DNA of 64,000 bases, from contig NZ_AP027081.1 in the NCBI RefSeq assembly GCF_030295425.1, forward strand, positions 434,001 to 498,000, given 5' to 3'. Both the position numbers and the translations under genes were made by a program. The notes beneath the pieces are model-generated. The model was given only the letters and a program-made list of their open reading frames with translations, made no database searches and was not told where the DNA came from. This DNA is from Mesoterricola sediminis. Its GTDB lineage: Bacteria; Acidobacteriota; Holophagae; Holophagales; Holophagaceae. Shown here in pieces: positions 10,659 to 19,945 of this stretch. Position 1 is the stretch's first letter. The number at the start of each line of letters is the position of its first letter.

Positions 10659-11324
10659 CTAGAGGCCGGGATGGACTTCAGCCTCGGCCTCCACCGGGCT
10701 GTCGGCGAGTCTGCGCAGGAGAAGGGCGAAGCTCGCGAAGATTTCGAGGTTCTCCACGATCACGTCCGGGGGGACCTCCAGCGTGACGGGGGCGAGGTTC
10801 CAGATGGCCCGGATGCCGGCGGCGACCATGAGGTCGGCGGTGGCCTGGGCCGATTCGGGCGGGACCGTGAGGATCCCGATGGAGATGTGCATCCGGCGGC
10901 CGAGGTCCCGGAGCTTCTCGATGGGGAGGATGGGAACGTCCCCGACCGAGGTGCCCGCCTTGCGGGGGTCCGCGTCGAAGGCCGCCACGATGCGGGCGCC
11001 GGCGCGCTCGAAGCCGCGGTAGTTGAGGAGGGCGGTGCCCAGGCTCCCCACCCCGACCAGGAAGGCCTCGGACTGGTTGTCCCAGTGCAGGAACCCCTCG
11101 ATGGCGCGCATGAGGTCCGCGACCCGGTGCCCGGTCTTGGGCCGGCCCTGGCATCCCGTCATGGCGAGGTCCTTGCGGACCTGGGTGTGGTGCACCCCCA
11201 GCACCTCCGCCATGTGGGCGGCGGAGACCTGGTCGTGGCCGGCGCCCTGGAGGCGCGAGAGGAACTGGTAGTACCTCGGCAACCTTCTGAGCGTGGGGAT
11301 GGGGACGGCCTGCGGGGCGGGCAC
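10659..11324 (-). CDS. rex: Redox-sensing transcriptional repressor Rex
   Basis: A 221-aa Rex repressor. The N-terminal winged-helix DNA-binding domain begins PIPTLRRLPRYYQFL and contains the recognition segment HHTQVRKDLA; the C-terminal Rossmann domain has FLVGVGSLGTALLNY and senses the NADH/NAD+ ratio. I chose GTG 11324 because GGAG lies 5 nt upstream, the length fits the family (about 210 aa), and a longer in-frame start at 11402 would place the candidate promoter and operator inside the coding sequence. It is the first gene of the hydrogenase operon. An inverted repeat 18 bp upstream suggests autoregulation. Rex control of NAD-linked hydrogenases and fermentative genes is well established. 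Confidence 0.93.
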   Translation of the reverse strand: MPAPQAVPIPTLRRLPRYYQFLSRLQGAGHDQVSAAHMAEVLGVHHTQVRKDLAMTGCQGRPKTGHRVADLMRAIEGFLHWDNQSEAFLVGVGSLGTALLNYRGFERAGARIVAAFDADPRKAGTSVGDVPILPIEKLRDLGRRMHISIGILTVPPESAQATADLMVAAGIRAIWNLAPVTLEVPPDVIVENLEIFASFALLLRRLADSPVEAEAEVHPGL

Positions 11325-11342
11325 TTGGACTCCAATTTTCAA

Positions 11343-11366
11343 GATTTTTGAGTCGATACAAAAATC
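11343..11366 (-). promoter_or_regulatory. Candidate Rex operator (8-8-8 inverted repeat)
   Basis: A perfect inverted repeat, GATTTTTG and CAAAAATC separated by 8 nt, lies in an AT-rich island between the candidate -10 box and the rex start codon. An operator here would block transcription start. It does not match the best-known Rex consensus (TTGTTAA-type half-sites) closely, so its assignment to Rex rests on position and symmetry. Confidence 0.45.
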
Positions 11367-11372
11367 ATGATT

Positions 11373-11402
11373 AAGGTAGCCCGTCCGAAAGCCCCTTGTC
11401 AA
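11373..11402 (-). promoter_or_regulatory. Candidate promoter of rex-hyd operon
   Basis: On the minus strand a perfect TTGACA (11402-11397) is followed after 18 nt by TACCTT (11378-11373), a weak -10. It lies directly upstream of the inverted repeat at 11343-11366. The -35 match is strong and the -10 only partial. Confidence 0.45.
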
Positions 11403-11708
11403 CCCGGGTTCGGATTGAAAATGCTCACCCTCCTGTTTTCAGCAGATGCCCCCGTCCCCCCCGGCTCGCGGGCGCGAAGGGGGGCTTGCTTTCTGTACGG
11501 AGCGATATATACATAGCGGTCTTCCGTCTTTCAGGCATGGGACCGATAGCTTCCAGGGTCTTTCATGGCTGGCGTTCGGCGGGCGCGACAGGTGTGGAAT
11601 TTGGGCTTGAATTCCAGGTCAAGGGCGGGTTCAATCGCTCCAGAACCCGCTGATGGCTCTCTTTTCTGATCATATTTTAAATTTATTTAAGCGGAACATC
11701 GATTAATC
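11403..11708. other. Intergenic region between divergent rex and polysaccharide operons
   Basis: No convincing gene is seen in these 306 bases. The right end (about 11665-11700) is strongly AT-rich (ATATTTTAAATTTATTTAAG) and probably holds the promoter of the rightward polysaccharide operon, but I cannot define -35/-10 boxes. No recognised riboswitch motif was found. Confidence 0.5.
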
Positions 11709-13682
11709 ATGACGACCAGCCGAACTGCGCTGGAGGGCGAGGGCCCGTCCCCGTCTCCAGCCTGCCCTCCCCCTGTCCCGGCCGAAGCCGTCCTGCCGTC
11801 CCCCCCCGCCCCGGTCCATCGCCGGCCCTGGGTGAGGCGGCTGGGCAAGCTCGCCCTGGACCTGGCCCTGGCCGCCCTCGCCTGGCACCTGGCGGTGGGC
11901 CTGGGGCCCGAGGGGGGGGACCGGTTCGTGGACCTGGGGGCCTTCCTGGCCCTGGCCGTGGGCATCGACCTGGCCTTCGGCCTCACGGCCCAGCACTACC
12001 GGCTGCTGGAGCTGTCGGATGCCCGGGCGATCCTGTTGGCGGGCGCGGCCCTGGCGGTGCTATCGGCCGGCTGGTGTGCCCTCTGGAAGGGCGCCCAGGA
12101 CCTGCCCGGACTGGACGACCACGCCATCGCGGGCGGGCTCTGCGGGCTGCTCTGGCTGGTGACCCGGATCCTCTTCCGGTCCCTCGCCTCCGCCCGGCAC
12201 CCCCACACCGCCCAGGTGCCGGAGCGGGCCCTGATCGTGGGCGCGGGCAGGGCGGGCCTCCGGCTGTGCCAGGACGTGGAGGAGCACCCCCGCCTGGGCC
12301 TGCACGTGGTGGGGTTCGTGGACGACGACCCGGAGAAGCAGGGCGTGCGCATCCAGGGGGTCCCGGTCCTGGGCCCCACCGACCGGCTGGATGAGCTCGT
12401 CCGGGCCTGGAAGGCCGACCTGGTGATCTTCGGCATGGCCGGCGGGGTCCCCCGGCCGCGCCTGAAGGAGCTGCAGGGCCGGGCCCAGGCCCTGGGCGTG
12501 CAGGTCCGCATGGCCCCCGGCATCCGGGAGCGCATCGGCGAGGCCCCGTGGCGCCCCGAGTACCGGGCCGTCCCCGTGGAGCGCCTCCTCCACCGGGCGC
12601 CCGTGACCCTGGAGGGCGCCGGCCTGGGGGCCTCCCTGGAGGGCCGCGCCGTGCTCATCACCGGGGCCGGCGGCTCCATCGGCGCCGAGATGGCGCGCCG
12701 GGTCGCGGCCTGCCGCCCCGCGCGGCTCCTCCTGCTCGGCCGGGGCGAGAACAGCCTCTGGGAGATCGAGGGGGACCTGGCCCGGGGGTTCCCGGGCCTG
12801 CCGGTCGAAGTGGTCCTCTGCGACGTGCGGGACCCGGTCCGGGTGGGCCAGGCGTTCCAGGCCTGGCGGCCCGAGGTGGTCCTCCACGCCGCGGCCCACA
12901 AGCACGTGCCCTACCTGGAGCGCTATCCCGAGGAGGCGGTGCGCAACAACATCTTCGGCACCCGGAACGTGGCCCGGGCCGCCCTCGCGGCGGGCACCCG
13001 CGCGTTCGTCAACGTGTCCACGGACAAGGCCGTCAACCCCGTCAGCGCCCTGGGCGCCAGCAAGCGCATCGGCGAGCTCCTCGTGCTCGGCGCGGCCCGG
13101 CGGGCGCCGGAGGGCAGCCGGTTCGTGAGCGTGCGGTTCGGCAACGTGCTGGGCAGCCGGGGCAGCGTGATCCCCCGCTTCGAGGACCAGATCGCCCGGG
13201 GCGGCCCCCTCACCGTGACCGATCCGGCGATGTTCAGGTACTTCATGACGATCCCCGAGGCCGTCCAGCTGGCCCTCCAGGCCGGCCTCCTCGGGGCCGC
13301 GGGACGGGTGTACACCCTGGACATGGGCGAGCCGGTGAGCATCCTGGACCTGGCCCGGGATCTGGCGCGGATGTCCGGCCTCACGGCCGGCGTCGACATC
13401 GAGGTGGCCTTCACGGGGGCCCGGCCGGGAGAAAAGCTGGTGGAGGAGCTCTTCACCGAGGCCGGCGCGCACCGGGTGGGCCTCCATCCCAAGATCTTCG
13501 AAACGCCGGCCGAGGACGTGGACCCCGCCGCCCTGGAGGCCGGGCTCTTGGCCCTCGAGGCCGCCCTGGAGCTGCCCGAGGGGGCCCGCCAGCGGCGGGT
13601 GGCGGAGCTGTTCCACCAGCTCGTGCCGTCGTACCGGCCCTCCCCCGTGGGCCTGGGCCGGTTCCTGGACGGGAGGGGATGA
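11709..13682 (+). CDS. Membrane-bound nucleotide-sugar 4,6-dehydratase (CapD/WbpM/PglF family)
   Basis: 657 aa. A proline-rich N terminus is followed by about four membrane segments (roughly 45-165), a first Rossmann domain (RALIVGAGRAGLRLCQD, about 175), and a C-terminal extended-SDR domain starting VLITGAGGSIGAEMARR (about 315). Active-site region: VNVSTDKAVNPVSALGASKR; substrate region: HAAAHKHVPYLERYPEEA. The family converts UDP-GlcNAc to a 4-keto-6-deoxy sugar nucleotide at the inner membrane. It is the first gene of the polysaccharide operon. No matching PglE-type second aminotransferase is seen, so the final sugar (for example QuiNAc or FucNAc) cannot be given. Confidence 0.9.
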   Translation: MTTSRTALEGEGPSPSPACPPPVPAEAVLPSPPAPVHRRPWVRRLGKLALDLALAALAWHLAVGLGPEGGDRFVDLGAFLALAVGIDLAFGLTAQHYRLLELSDARAILLAGAALAVLSAGWCALWKGAQDLPGLDDHAIAGGLCGLLWLVTRILFRSLASARHPHTAQVPERALIVGAGRAGLRLCQDVEEHPRLGLHVVGFVDDDPEKQGVRIQGVPVLGPTDRLDELVRAWKADLVIFGMAGGVPRPRLKELQGRAQALGVQVRMAPGIRERIGEAPWRPEYRAVPVERLLHRAPVTLEGAGLGASLEGRAVLITGAGGSIGAEMARRVAACRPARLLLLGRGENSLWEIEGDLARGFPGLPVEVVLCDVRDPVRVGQAFQAWRPEVVLHAAAHKHVPYLERYPEEAVRNNIFGTRNVARAALAAGTRAFVNVSTDKAVNPVSALGASKRIGELLVLGAARRAPEGSRFVSVRFGNVLGSRGSVIPRFEDQIARGGPLTVTDPAMFRYFMTIPEAVQLALQAGLLGAAGRVYTLDMGEPVSILDLARDLARMSGLTAGVDIEVAFTGARPGEKLVEELFTEAGAHRVGLHPKIFETPAEDVDPAALEAGLLALEAALELPEGARQRRVAELFHQLVPSYRPSPVGLGRFLDGRG

Positions 13683-13685
13683 ACG

Positions 13686-14609
13686 GTGGTCCGGGCGATG
13701 TGTCCCCTCCTCGCGGCCTGCGCTGCCGGGCTCGCCGCCGCGGCCGCGGGCCTGGCCCTGCCGAACCGCTATGCGGCCACGGCCCGGATCCTGCCGGACC
13801 TGGGCACGGCGGCTGCGTCAGGGCGCACGGGCGTATGGGCCCCCACCGCCCCGCCCGCCCTTCCGGGCAGCCGGGAGGAGGGCCCCACGGTCATCTTCGT
13901 GGAGATCCTCCACAGCCGGCGCGTGGCCGATCGGGTGCTTGGGACCACCTTCGCCTACCGGGACCGCACCTGGGCCCTCGGGGCCCCCGTCGCCCGGCGG
14001 GAACCCCTCTGGCGCCACCTGGGGGCCCGGGATCCCGAGGGGGCCCTGGGGCCCTTCCGGCGCGCCCTGGGTGTGGACCGCAACCCCCGCTCCGGCCTCC
14101 TGACCCTCACCGCCGAGACCCGGAGCCCGGAGCTCTCCCTCCAGGTGGTCCAGGCCGCCGTGGAGGCCCTGCGGGAGACCCTCCAGGACCTGACCCGCGC
14201 CGAGGCCCGGTGGCGGGCGGACGTCGTCCAGCGCCGCCTGGACGAGGTGGAGGCCGCCCATCGGGAGGCCTCCGGGCGGTTCCGCCGCTTCCTGGAGGCC
14301 AACCGGAACTGGGAGGCCAGCCCCTCCCCGGACCTGCGCTTCCAGGGCCTCCAGCTGCGGGAGCAGGTGGACCTCCTGGCCCGGGTCCGCGCCAACCTCA
14401 CCCTCAACCGGGAGCAGGCCCTGCTGGAGGCGGGAGGCCAGGCCCCCGCCCTCCACGTCCTGGACGGCGGGGCCCTCCCCCTCCGGAAGCGCGGCCCCCA
14501 CCGGGCCCTCCTCGTCCTCGGCGCGGCGGCCCTCGCCGGGGGCGCCGCCACGGCGGTCCAGCACCGGGGCCGCATCCACCACCTCATCTTCGCCAGGGAG
14601 CACGCATGA
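13686..14609 (+). CDS. Wzz-like polysaccharide chain-length/co-polymerase protein
   Basis: This 307-aa protein has an N-terminal hydrophobic segment (about 5-27), a long extracytoplasmic region with coiled-coil character (about 165-245, rich in Glu/Arg/Leu heptads), and a second membrane segment near residues 272-290. This two-TM topology is that of Wzz/Wzc N-terminal-type polysaccharide co-polymerases. No Walker motif or tyrosine-kinase domain is present, so it is not a full Wzc. Start GTG 13686 has GGAGGGG about 9 nt upstream; an in-frame ATG at 13698 is an alternative. Overlaps the next gene by 4 bp. Confidence 0.72.
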   Translation: MVRAMCPLLAACAAGLAAAAAGLALPNRYAATARILPDLGTAAASGRTGVWAPTAPPALPGSREEGPTVIFVEILHSRRVADRVLGTTFAYRDRTWALGAPVARREPLWRHLGARDPEGALGPFRRALGVDRNPRSGLLTLTAETRSPELSLQVVQAAVEALRETLQDLTRAEARWRADVVQRRLDEVEAAHREASGRFRRFLEANRNWEASPSPDLRFQGLQLREQVDLLARVRANLTLNREQALLEAGGQAPALHVLDGGALPLRKRGPHRALLVLGAAALAGGAATAVQHRGRIHHLIFAREHA

Positions 14610-15940
14610 ACACCCGCACCACCCTCACCCACGCCCAGGGCCTGATCCGGAAATTCGAAGCACGGACCGGCCAGGTGGGCGTCATCGGCCTCGGCTACGT
14701 GGGCCTGCCCCTGGCCGTGGAGAAGGCGAAGACGGGCTTCCAGGTCCTGGGCTTCGACCGGAACGCCGCCCGGGTCTCCCAGGTGAACCTGGGGGCCAGC
14801 TACATCGAGGACGTCCCCGAAGGCGAGCTGCGGGACCTGGTCCTGGCCTCCCGGCGCCTGGAGGCCACGGGCGAGTGGAGCCGCCTTGCCGCCATGGACG
14901 CCATCGTCATCTGCGTTCCCACCCCCCTGACCCGCAACCTGACGCCGGACCTCCAGTACGTGGAGGTGGTCACCCGGGAGGTGGCCCGCCGCCTCCGGCC
15001 CGGCCAGTTCGTCTGTCTGGAAAGCACCACGTACCCCGGCACCACCGAGGAGGTCATCCGCCCGATCCTGGAGTCCACGGGCCTGCGGGAGGGCGAGGAC
15101 TTCCACCTGGCCTTCAGCCCCGAGCGGGTGGACCCGGGCAACAAGCGCTACACCACGCGCAACACCAGCAAGGTGGTGGGCGCGGCCAGCCCCGCGAGCC
15201 TCCAGGTGGCCCTCAGCTTCTACCGCCAGACCATCGTGGAGGTGGTGCCCGTCACCTCCGCGCGGGTGGCGGAGATGGTCAAGGTCTTCGAGAACACCTT
15301 CCGCGCCGTGAACATCGCCCTCGTCAACGAGCTGGCGATGCTCTGCGACCGCATGGGGCTGGACGTGTGGGAGGTGCTGGAGGCGGCCGGCACCAAGCCC
15401 TTCGGGATCATGCCCTTCTTCCCCGGGCCCGGGGTGGGGGGGCACTGCATCCCCCTGGACCCCCACTACCTGGAGTGGAAGGCCCGGGAGTACAACTTCA
15501 ACACCCGGTTCATCGCCCTGGCCGGGGAGATCAACCGGCGGATGCCGGAGTTCGTCCTGCAGAAGGCCATGCGCCTGCTCAGCGACCAGGGCCTCGGCCT
15601 GCGGGGGGCCCGCGTCCTCGTCCTGGGCCTGGCCTACAAGAAGGACGTGGACGACGCCCGGGAAAGCCCCGCCGCCGAGGTCCTGGGCCTGCTGGCGGAG
15701 CGGGGGGCCCGGGTGGACTACCACGACGCCCGGGTGCCCCGGCACGCGGACGTCCACGGCGCCTTCCACAGCGTCCCCCTCACCCGGGAGGTCCTGGAGG
15801 AGACCGACCTGGTGCTCATCCTCACCGACCATTCGGACGTGGACTACCCCTTCGTGGTGCGCCACGCCCCCCGGATCCTGGACACCCGCAACGCCACCCG
15901 CGGCCTCCTGGCCGAGCCCGGCAAGGTGGTGAAGCTGTGA
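14606..15940 (+). CDS. wbpA: UDP-N-acetyl-D-glucosamine 6-dehydrogenase (WbpA-like)
   Basis: A 444-aa UDP-sugar dehydrogenase. The Rossmann NAD site is VGVIGLGYVGLPLA (about 24-37). The central domain has the catalytic stretch PFFPGPGVGGHCIPLDP, whose Cys forms the thioester in the two-step oxidation. The C-terminal domain has LGLAYKKDVDDARESPA. It oxidises C6 of UDP-GlcNAc to UDP-GlcNAcA. The next three genes are homologues of WbpB, WbpD and WbpE, so the set reconstitutes the path to UDP-2,3-diacetamido-2,3-dideoxy-glucuronic acid. ATG 14606 overlaps the preceding stop (ATGA). Confidence 0.9.
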   Translation: MNTRTTLTHAQGLIRKFEARTGQVGVIGLGYVGLPLAVEKAKTGFQVLGFDRNAARVSQVNLGASYIEDVPEGELRDLVLASRRLEATGEWSRLAAMDAIVICVPTPLTRNLTPDLQYVEVVTREVARRLRPGQFVCLESTTYPGTTEEVIRPILESTGLREGEDFHLAFSPERVDPGNKRYTTRNTSKVVGAASPASLQVALSFYRQTIVEVVPVTSARVAEMVKVFENTFRAVNIALVNELAMLCDRMGLDVWEVLEAAGTKPFGIMPFFPGPGVGGHCIPLDPHYLEWKAREYNFNTRFIALAGEINRRMPEFVLQKAMRLLSDQGLGLRGARVLVLGLAYKKDVDDARESPAAEVLGLLAERGARVDYHDARVPRHADVHGAFHSVPLTREVLEETDLVLILTDHSDVDYPFVVRHAPRILDTRNATRGLLAEPGKVVKL

Positions 15941-16932
15941 CCCGCGGGGTGCGGGTCGTGGTGGCGGGCGCGGGGCCCTGGGGGTGGAACCACCTCACCA
16001 CCCTGCACGGCCTGGGGGCCCTCGCGGGGGTGGTGGAGGTGTGCGAGGACACGGCCGGCCGCGTCCGCGCCACCTGGCCGGACCTGCCGGTGTGGGACAG
16101 CCTGGCCGCGGCCCTGGACGGGGGCGGCGTGGACGGGGTGGTCATCGCCACCCCGGCCCCCACCCACGCGGCCCTCGCCTGCGAGGCCCTGGCGCGGAGC
16201 CGGGGGGTGCTCGTGGAGAAGCCCATGACCCTGGCCGTGCGGGACGCGGCCCACCTGGTGGAGATGGCGGAGGCCGGCGGCCGGGTGCTCATGGTCGGCC
16301 ACCTCCCCCTCTTCCAGCCGGCCCTCCGGAGCCTGGCGGACCTGATGGCCTCCGGGGCCCTGGGCCGGATCTGCCGCATCGACCTGGCCCGGACCGCCCT
16401 GGGGCGGGTGCGGCCCACCGAGGATGTGCTGTGGAGCCTCGGCCCCCACGACGTCGCCGTCCTCCTCCACCTGGCCGGGGCGGCCCCGGCGCGGGTCGCC
16501 GCCGCCGGCGCGGCCTTCCTCCAGCCCGGCCTCCCCGACGACGTCCACCTGGAGCTGGGGTTCGCCGATGGCCTGACCGCCCACATCCACCTCGCCTGGT
16601 ACTGGCCCGTCCGGACCCGGAGCCTCCGGGTCCTGGGCGACCGGGGCATGGCGGTGTACGACGAGGCGGACCAGACCGTGACCCTCCACCACAAGCGCCT
16701 GGCGGGGGGGAGCGGCCCCGGCAGGCTCGCCGCCGTCGACGGCGGCGCGGAAACGGTCTTCCAGGGCGGCGGCCAGCCCCTGGCGGCCGAGGACGCCCAC
16801 TTCGTCCAGTGCCTGGCCTCCGGCGCCCGTCCCCTCAGCGACGGCCGGTGCGGCCTGGACGTCATCCGGGTCCTGGAGCGGGCCGAAGCCCAGCTCCAGG
16901 CCCCCTTCCAACCCGCTTCCAAGGAGGCCTGA
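15937..16932 (+). CDS. wbpB: Gfo/Idh/MocA-family UDP-GlcNAcA 3-dehydrogenase (WbpB-like)
   Basis: 331 aa, starting at GTG 15937 in a GTGA overlap with wbpA. N-terminal Rossmann fold: VVVAGAGPWGWNHLTTLHGL. The conserved EKP signature of this family is present in VLVEKPMTLAVRDA (about 92), followed by the Gfo/Idh/MocA C-terminal domain with LWSLGPHDVAVLLHL. WbpB oxidises C3 of UDP-GlcNAcA to give the 3-keto sugar, the substrate of the WbpE aminotransferase. The assignment follows the unbroken WbpA-B-D-E gene order. Confidence 0.86.
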   Translation: MTRGVRVVVAGAGPWGWNHLTTLHGLGALAGVVEVCEDTAGRVRATWPDLPVWDSLAAALDGGGVDGVVIATPAPTHAALACEALARSRGVLVEKPMTLAVRDAAHLVEMAEAGGRVLMVGHLPLFQPALRSLADLMASGALGRICRIDLARTALGRVRPTEDVLWSLGPHDVAVLLHLAGAAPARVAAAGAAFLQPGLPDDVHLELGFADGLTAHIHLAWYWPVRTRSLRVLGDRGMAVYDEADQTVTLHHKRLAGGSGPGRLAAVDGGAETVFQGGGQPLAAEDAHFVQCLASGARPLSDGRCGLDVIRVLERAEAQLQAPFQPASKEA

Positions 16933-17535
16933 ATGAACACGACCCCATCCGCCCAGGCGGCCATGGTCCACCCCCTCGCCGTCGTCGACCCCGGCGCGGA
17001 GGTCGGCGAGGGCACCCGCATCTGGCACTTCTGCCACGTCTACCCCGGCGCCCGCGTCGGCGCGCGCTGCGTCCTCGGCCAGAACGTCATGGTGGCCGCC
17101 GGGGTGGTGATCGGCGACGCCTGCAAGATCCAGAACAACGTCTCCCTCTACGAGGGCGTCGTCCTCGAGGACCACGTGTTCTGCGGCCCGAGCATGGTCT
17201 TCACGAACGTGCGGACGCCCCGCTGCCTCTTCCCCCGGAACACCTCCGCGGACTACGTGGAGACCCGCGTGAAGCGGGGCGCCAGCATCGGGGCCAACGC
17301 CACCGTCGTCTGCGGGGTCACCCTCCATGAAGGCGCCTTCGTCGCCGCCGGGGCCGTGGTCACCCGGGACGTGCCGGCCTACGCCATGGTGGCGGGCGTG
17401 CCCGCCCGGATCATCGGCCACATGTGCGAGCGGGGGGAGCGGCTGGTCTTCGGGCCGGACGGCGTGGCCCTCACCTCGTACGGCCAGCGCTACCGCCAGC
17501 ATCCGGACGGCACCGTCGCCAAGGAGGACGCGTGA
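16933..17535 (+). CDS. wbpD: UDP-sugar N-acetyltransferase, left-handed beta-helix (WbpD-like)
   Basis: This 200-aa protein is built almost entirely of hexapeptide repeats, for example [36 protein letters not shown] and [37 protein letters not shown] and [14 protein letters not shown] are highly characteristic of WbpD/WlbB enzymes, which acetylate the 3-amino group to give UDP-GlcNAc(3NAc)A. The ATG follows the wbpB stop directly, with AAGGAGG about 6 nt upstream. It overlaps the aminotransferase by 4 bp. Confidence 0.9.
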   Translation: MNTTPSAQAAMVHPLAVVDPGAEVGEGTRIWHFCHVYPGARVGARCVLGQNVMVAAGVVIGDACKIQNNVSLYEGVVLEDHVFCGPSMVFTNVRTPRCLFPRNTSADYVETRVKRGASIGANATVVCGVTLHEGAFVAAGAVVTRDVPAYAMVAGVPARIIGHMCERGERLVFGPDGVALTSYGQRYRQHPDGTVAKEDA

Positions 17536-18668
17536 ACACCGCCACCCGCATCCCCGTCCTCGACCTGTCCTGCCAGCTCGATCCCCTCCTCGACGACCTC
17601 TCGGCGGCCTTCGGGCGCGTGCTCCGCTCCTGCCACTACATCCTCGGGCCCGAGGTGGCCGCCTTCGAGGGGGAGGCCGCGGCCCACCTCGGGGCCGCCC
17701 ACGCCCTGGGCTGCAATTCGGGCACCGACGCCCTGGTGCTGGCCCTGCGGGCCCTGGGCGTGGGGCCCGGGGACGAGGTGATCACCACCCCCTTCACCTT
17801 CTTCGCGACGGCCGAGGCCGTGAGCGCCGTGGGGGCCGTGCCCGTCTTCGTGGACATCGATCCCGCCAGCCTCAACCTGGACCCCGGGGGCGTCGCCGCG
17901 GCCGTCACCGCCCGGACCCGCGCCCTCCTGCCGGTTCACCTCTTCGGGCGGCCCTGCGACATGGACGCCCTGGGGGCCGAGGCGGACCGCCACGGCCTGC
18001 CCGTGGTGGAGGACTGCGCCCAGGCCTTCGGCGCCCGGCACCGGGGCCGGGCCGTGGGGACCCTCGGGGTCCTGGGCTGCTTCAGCTTCTTTCCCACCAA
18101 GAACCTGTCCGGCTTCGGGGACGGGGGGCTCGTCACCGCCGCCCGGCCCGAGCTGGCGGAGGCCGTCCGCATGCTGCGGGCCCACGGTGCCCGCCGCAAG
18201 TACCACAACGAGACCCTGGGGTACAACTCCCGCCTGGACGAACTCCAGGCGGCCCTGCTGCGGGTGCGTCTGCCCCACGTGGAGGCCTGGAACGCCGCCC
18301 GGGTCCAGGCCGCGCGGGGGTACGGCGAGCGGCTGGCAGGCCTGCCAGGGGTGCTGGCGCCGGAGGTGGTGGAGGGCCACGTCTTCAACCAGTACACGAT
18401 CCGCATCCGCGCCGGGAACGGGTGTCCGGGCCGGGACGCGGTCCAGGCGGCCCTCGCCGCCGAGGGGGTGGAAACGATGGTCTACTACCCGGTTCCCTGC
18501 CATCGGCTGCCCGTGTACGCCCGGAGCCACGGGAAGACCGCCTGCCCCGCCGCCGAGGCGGCCTGCGGGGAGGTGCTCAGCCTGCCCTTCTGGCCGGGCA
18601 TCCCCACCGCCGTCCAGGACCGGGTGGCGGAGGCCCTGGGGCGCGCCGTCCGGGGGGGCCGCGCGTGA
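17532..18668 (+). CDS. wbpE: DegT/DnrJ/EryC1 aminotransferase (WbpE-like)
   Basis: 378 aa from GTG 17532 (AAGGAGG upstream, GTGA overlap). PLP fold-type I sugar aminotransferase: [19 protein letters not shown] near the N terminus, [17 protein letters not shown] around 155, and the PLP-lysine motif [14 protein letters not shown] around 185. Substrate-loop residues appear in [14 protein letters not shown]. With WbpB it converts the 3-keto sugar to the 3-amino sugar. All four steps to UDP-GlcNAc(3NAc)A are thus encoded, but no WbpI-type 2-epimerase follows, so the gluco- rather than the manno-isomer is expected. Confidence 0.9.
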   Translation: MNTATRIPVLDLSCQLDPLLDDLSAAFGRVLRSCHYILGPEVAAFEGEAAAHLGAAHALGCNSGTDALVLALRALGVGPGDEVITTPFTFFATAEAVSAVGAVPVFVDIDPASLNLDPGGVAAAVTARTRALLPVHLFGRPCDMDALGAEADRHGLPVVEDCAQAFGARHRGRAVGTLGVLGCFSFFPTKNLSGFGDGGLVTAARPELAEAVRMLRAHGARRKYHNETLGYNSRLDELQAALLRVRLPHVEAWNAARVQAARGYGERLAGLPGVLAPEVVEGHVFNQYTIRIRAGNGCPGRDAVQAALAAEGVETMVYYPVPCHRLPVYARSHGKTACPAAEAACGEVLSLPFWPGIPTAVQDRVAEALGRAVRGGRA

Positions 18669-19945
18669 AGGACGCCTTCCGGGGGTTCCGCCTCAAGGTC
18701 CTGCAGGTGGCGGGCGGAACCGCCCTCGCCCAGGGCCTGATCGTCCTGGCGTCCCCGGTCCTCACCCGCCTGTACAGCCCCGGGGACTTCGGGGTGCTGA
18801 CGGTCTACATGTCCCTGGTGACCGTCCTCGTCAGCCTGGGCTCCCTGCGGTACGAGCAGGCCCTCCCCCTGCCGGAGGCGGAGGCGGAGGCCGCCGGGCT
18901 CCTCCTCCTGTGCCTGCTCCTGGTGGGGGCCACGACCCTGGCGGGCGCCCTCGTCATCGGCGGCCTGCGGCACCGGATCCTCGCCTGGATGGACGCGCCG
19001 GCCCTCGGTCCCTTCCTGTGGCTGGTTCCCGTGAGCGTGCTGGGGGCGGGGCTCTACCAGGTCTTCACCTGCTGGGCCATCCGCAAGGAACGCTACGACC
19101 GCATCGCCCGCACCCGGGTGACCCAATGCCTCACCCAGCTGGCCGTCCAGGTGGGGGGCGGCCTCCTGGGGGGCGGCGCGGCGTGGCTGCTCGTGGGGGA
19201 CGCCCTGGGCCGCACCAACGGTACCCGCACCCTCGCCGCCCTGGACTGGCGGCGGGACGGGGCCGCCCTGGGCCGGACCCGGTGGGCGGACGTCGCCGGG
19301 GCGGCCCGGCGCTTCCGGGCCTTCCCCCTCCTGTCCAGCGGGACGGCCCTGCTCAACACCCTGAACCTCCGGCTGCCGGGCCTCCTTCTGGCCATCGCCT
19401 ACGGCCCCTGGGACGCGGGCTGCTTCGCCCTGGCGCAGCGGGTGTTCGCCTTGCCCAGCGCCATCGTGGGGGAATCCGTGGCCCAGGTCTTCTTCGGGGA
19501 GAGCGCCCAGGTCGGCCGGAGCGGCAGCCTCATGCCCCTTTTCCAGGGCACGGTCCGCCGCATGTTCCTCCTCGGCCTGCCCCTGATGGCCCTCTCCGCC
19601 CTTTCGGGCTGGTTCCTCTTCCCGGTCCTCTTCGGGGAGGCCTGGGGGCGGGCGGGGCGCTTCGCCGCGGCCCTGGCCCCCATGGCCCTGGCCCAGTTCA
19701 CGGGGGCCTGCGTGTCCAGCGCCCTGGTGGTGCTGGAGCGCCAGGACCTGGCCCTGGTGCGGGAGCTCATCCGGTCCCTGCTCCTCCTGGGGGCGGTGGC
19801 GGCCGCGTGGCGGCTGCGCTGGGACGCTTCGCGGGCGGTCAACCTCTTCGCCTGTTCCGGCACCCTCTCGTACGGCCTCTACGGCTGGATCACCTGGTAC
19901 GCCATCCGCCGGCACGACCGGCAGGGCGGGGCGGTGCGCCCATGA
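18665..19945 (+). CDS. wzx: Polysaccharide flippase (Wzx / MATE-like)
   Basis: 426 aa with about twelve hydrophobic segments, starting GTG 18665 in a GTGA overlap. The N terminus (KVLQVAGGTALAQGLIVLASPVLTRLYSP) is typical of Wzx-type lipid-linked oligosaccharide flippases, with DFGVLTVYMSL and a later LLSSGTALLNTLNLRLPGLLL segment. It should move undecaprenyl-linked repeat units across the inner membrane for Wzy-dependent polymerisation. The next gene is the candidate polymerase. Confidence 0.85.
   Translation: MKDAFRGFRLKVLQVAGGTALAQGLIVLASPVLTRLYSPGDFGVLTVYMSLVTVLVSLGSLRYEQALPLPEAEAEAAGLLLLCLLLVGATTLAGALVIGGLRHRILAWMDAPALGPFLWLVPVSVLGAGLYQVFTCWAIRKERYDRIARTRVTQCLTQLAVQVGGGLLGGGAAWLLVGDALGRTNGTRTLAALDWRRDGAALGRTRWADVAGAARRFRAFPLLSSGTALLNTLNLRLPGLLLAIAYGPWDAGCFALAQRVFALPSAIVGESVAQVFFGESAQVGRSGSLMPLFQGTVRRMFLLGLPLMALSALSGWFLFPVLFGEAWGRAGRFAAALAPMALAQFTGACVSSALVVLERQDLALVRELIRSLLLLGAVAAAWRLRWDASRAVNLFACSGTLSYGLYGWITWYAIRRHDRQGGAVRP

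Noticed and set aside
11403-11708. Cyclic-di-GMP or other riboswitch ahead of the polysaccharide operon
   Set aside because: I looked for a GEMM-like core and found no matching conserved segments or paired stems.
12548-14605. Upstream extension of the wbpA frame by about 690 codons
   Set aside because: The extension is the out-of-frame reading of the dehydratase and Wzz-like genes, rich in Gly/Pro/Arg. The true start is ATG 14606 in an ATGA overlap, and homology begins there.
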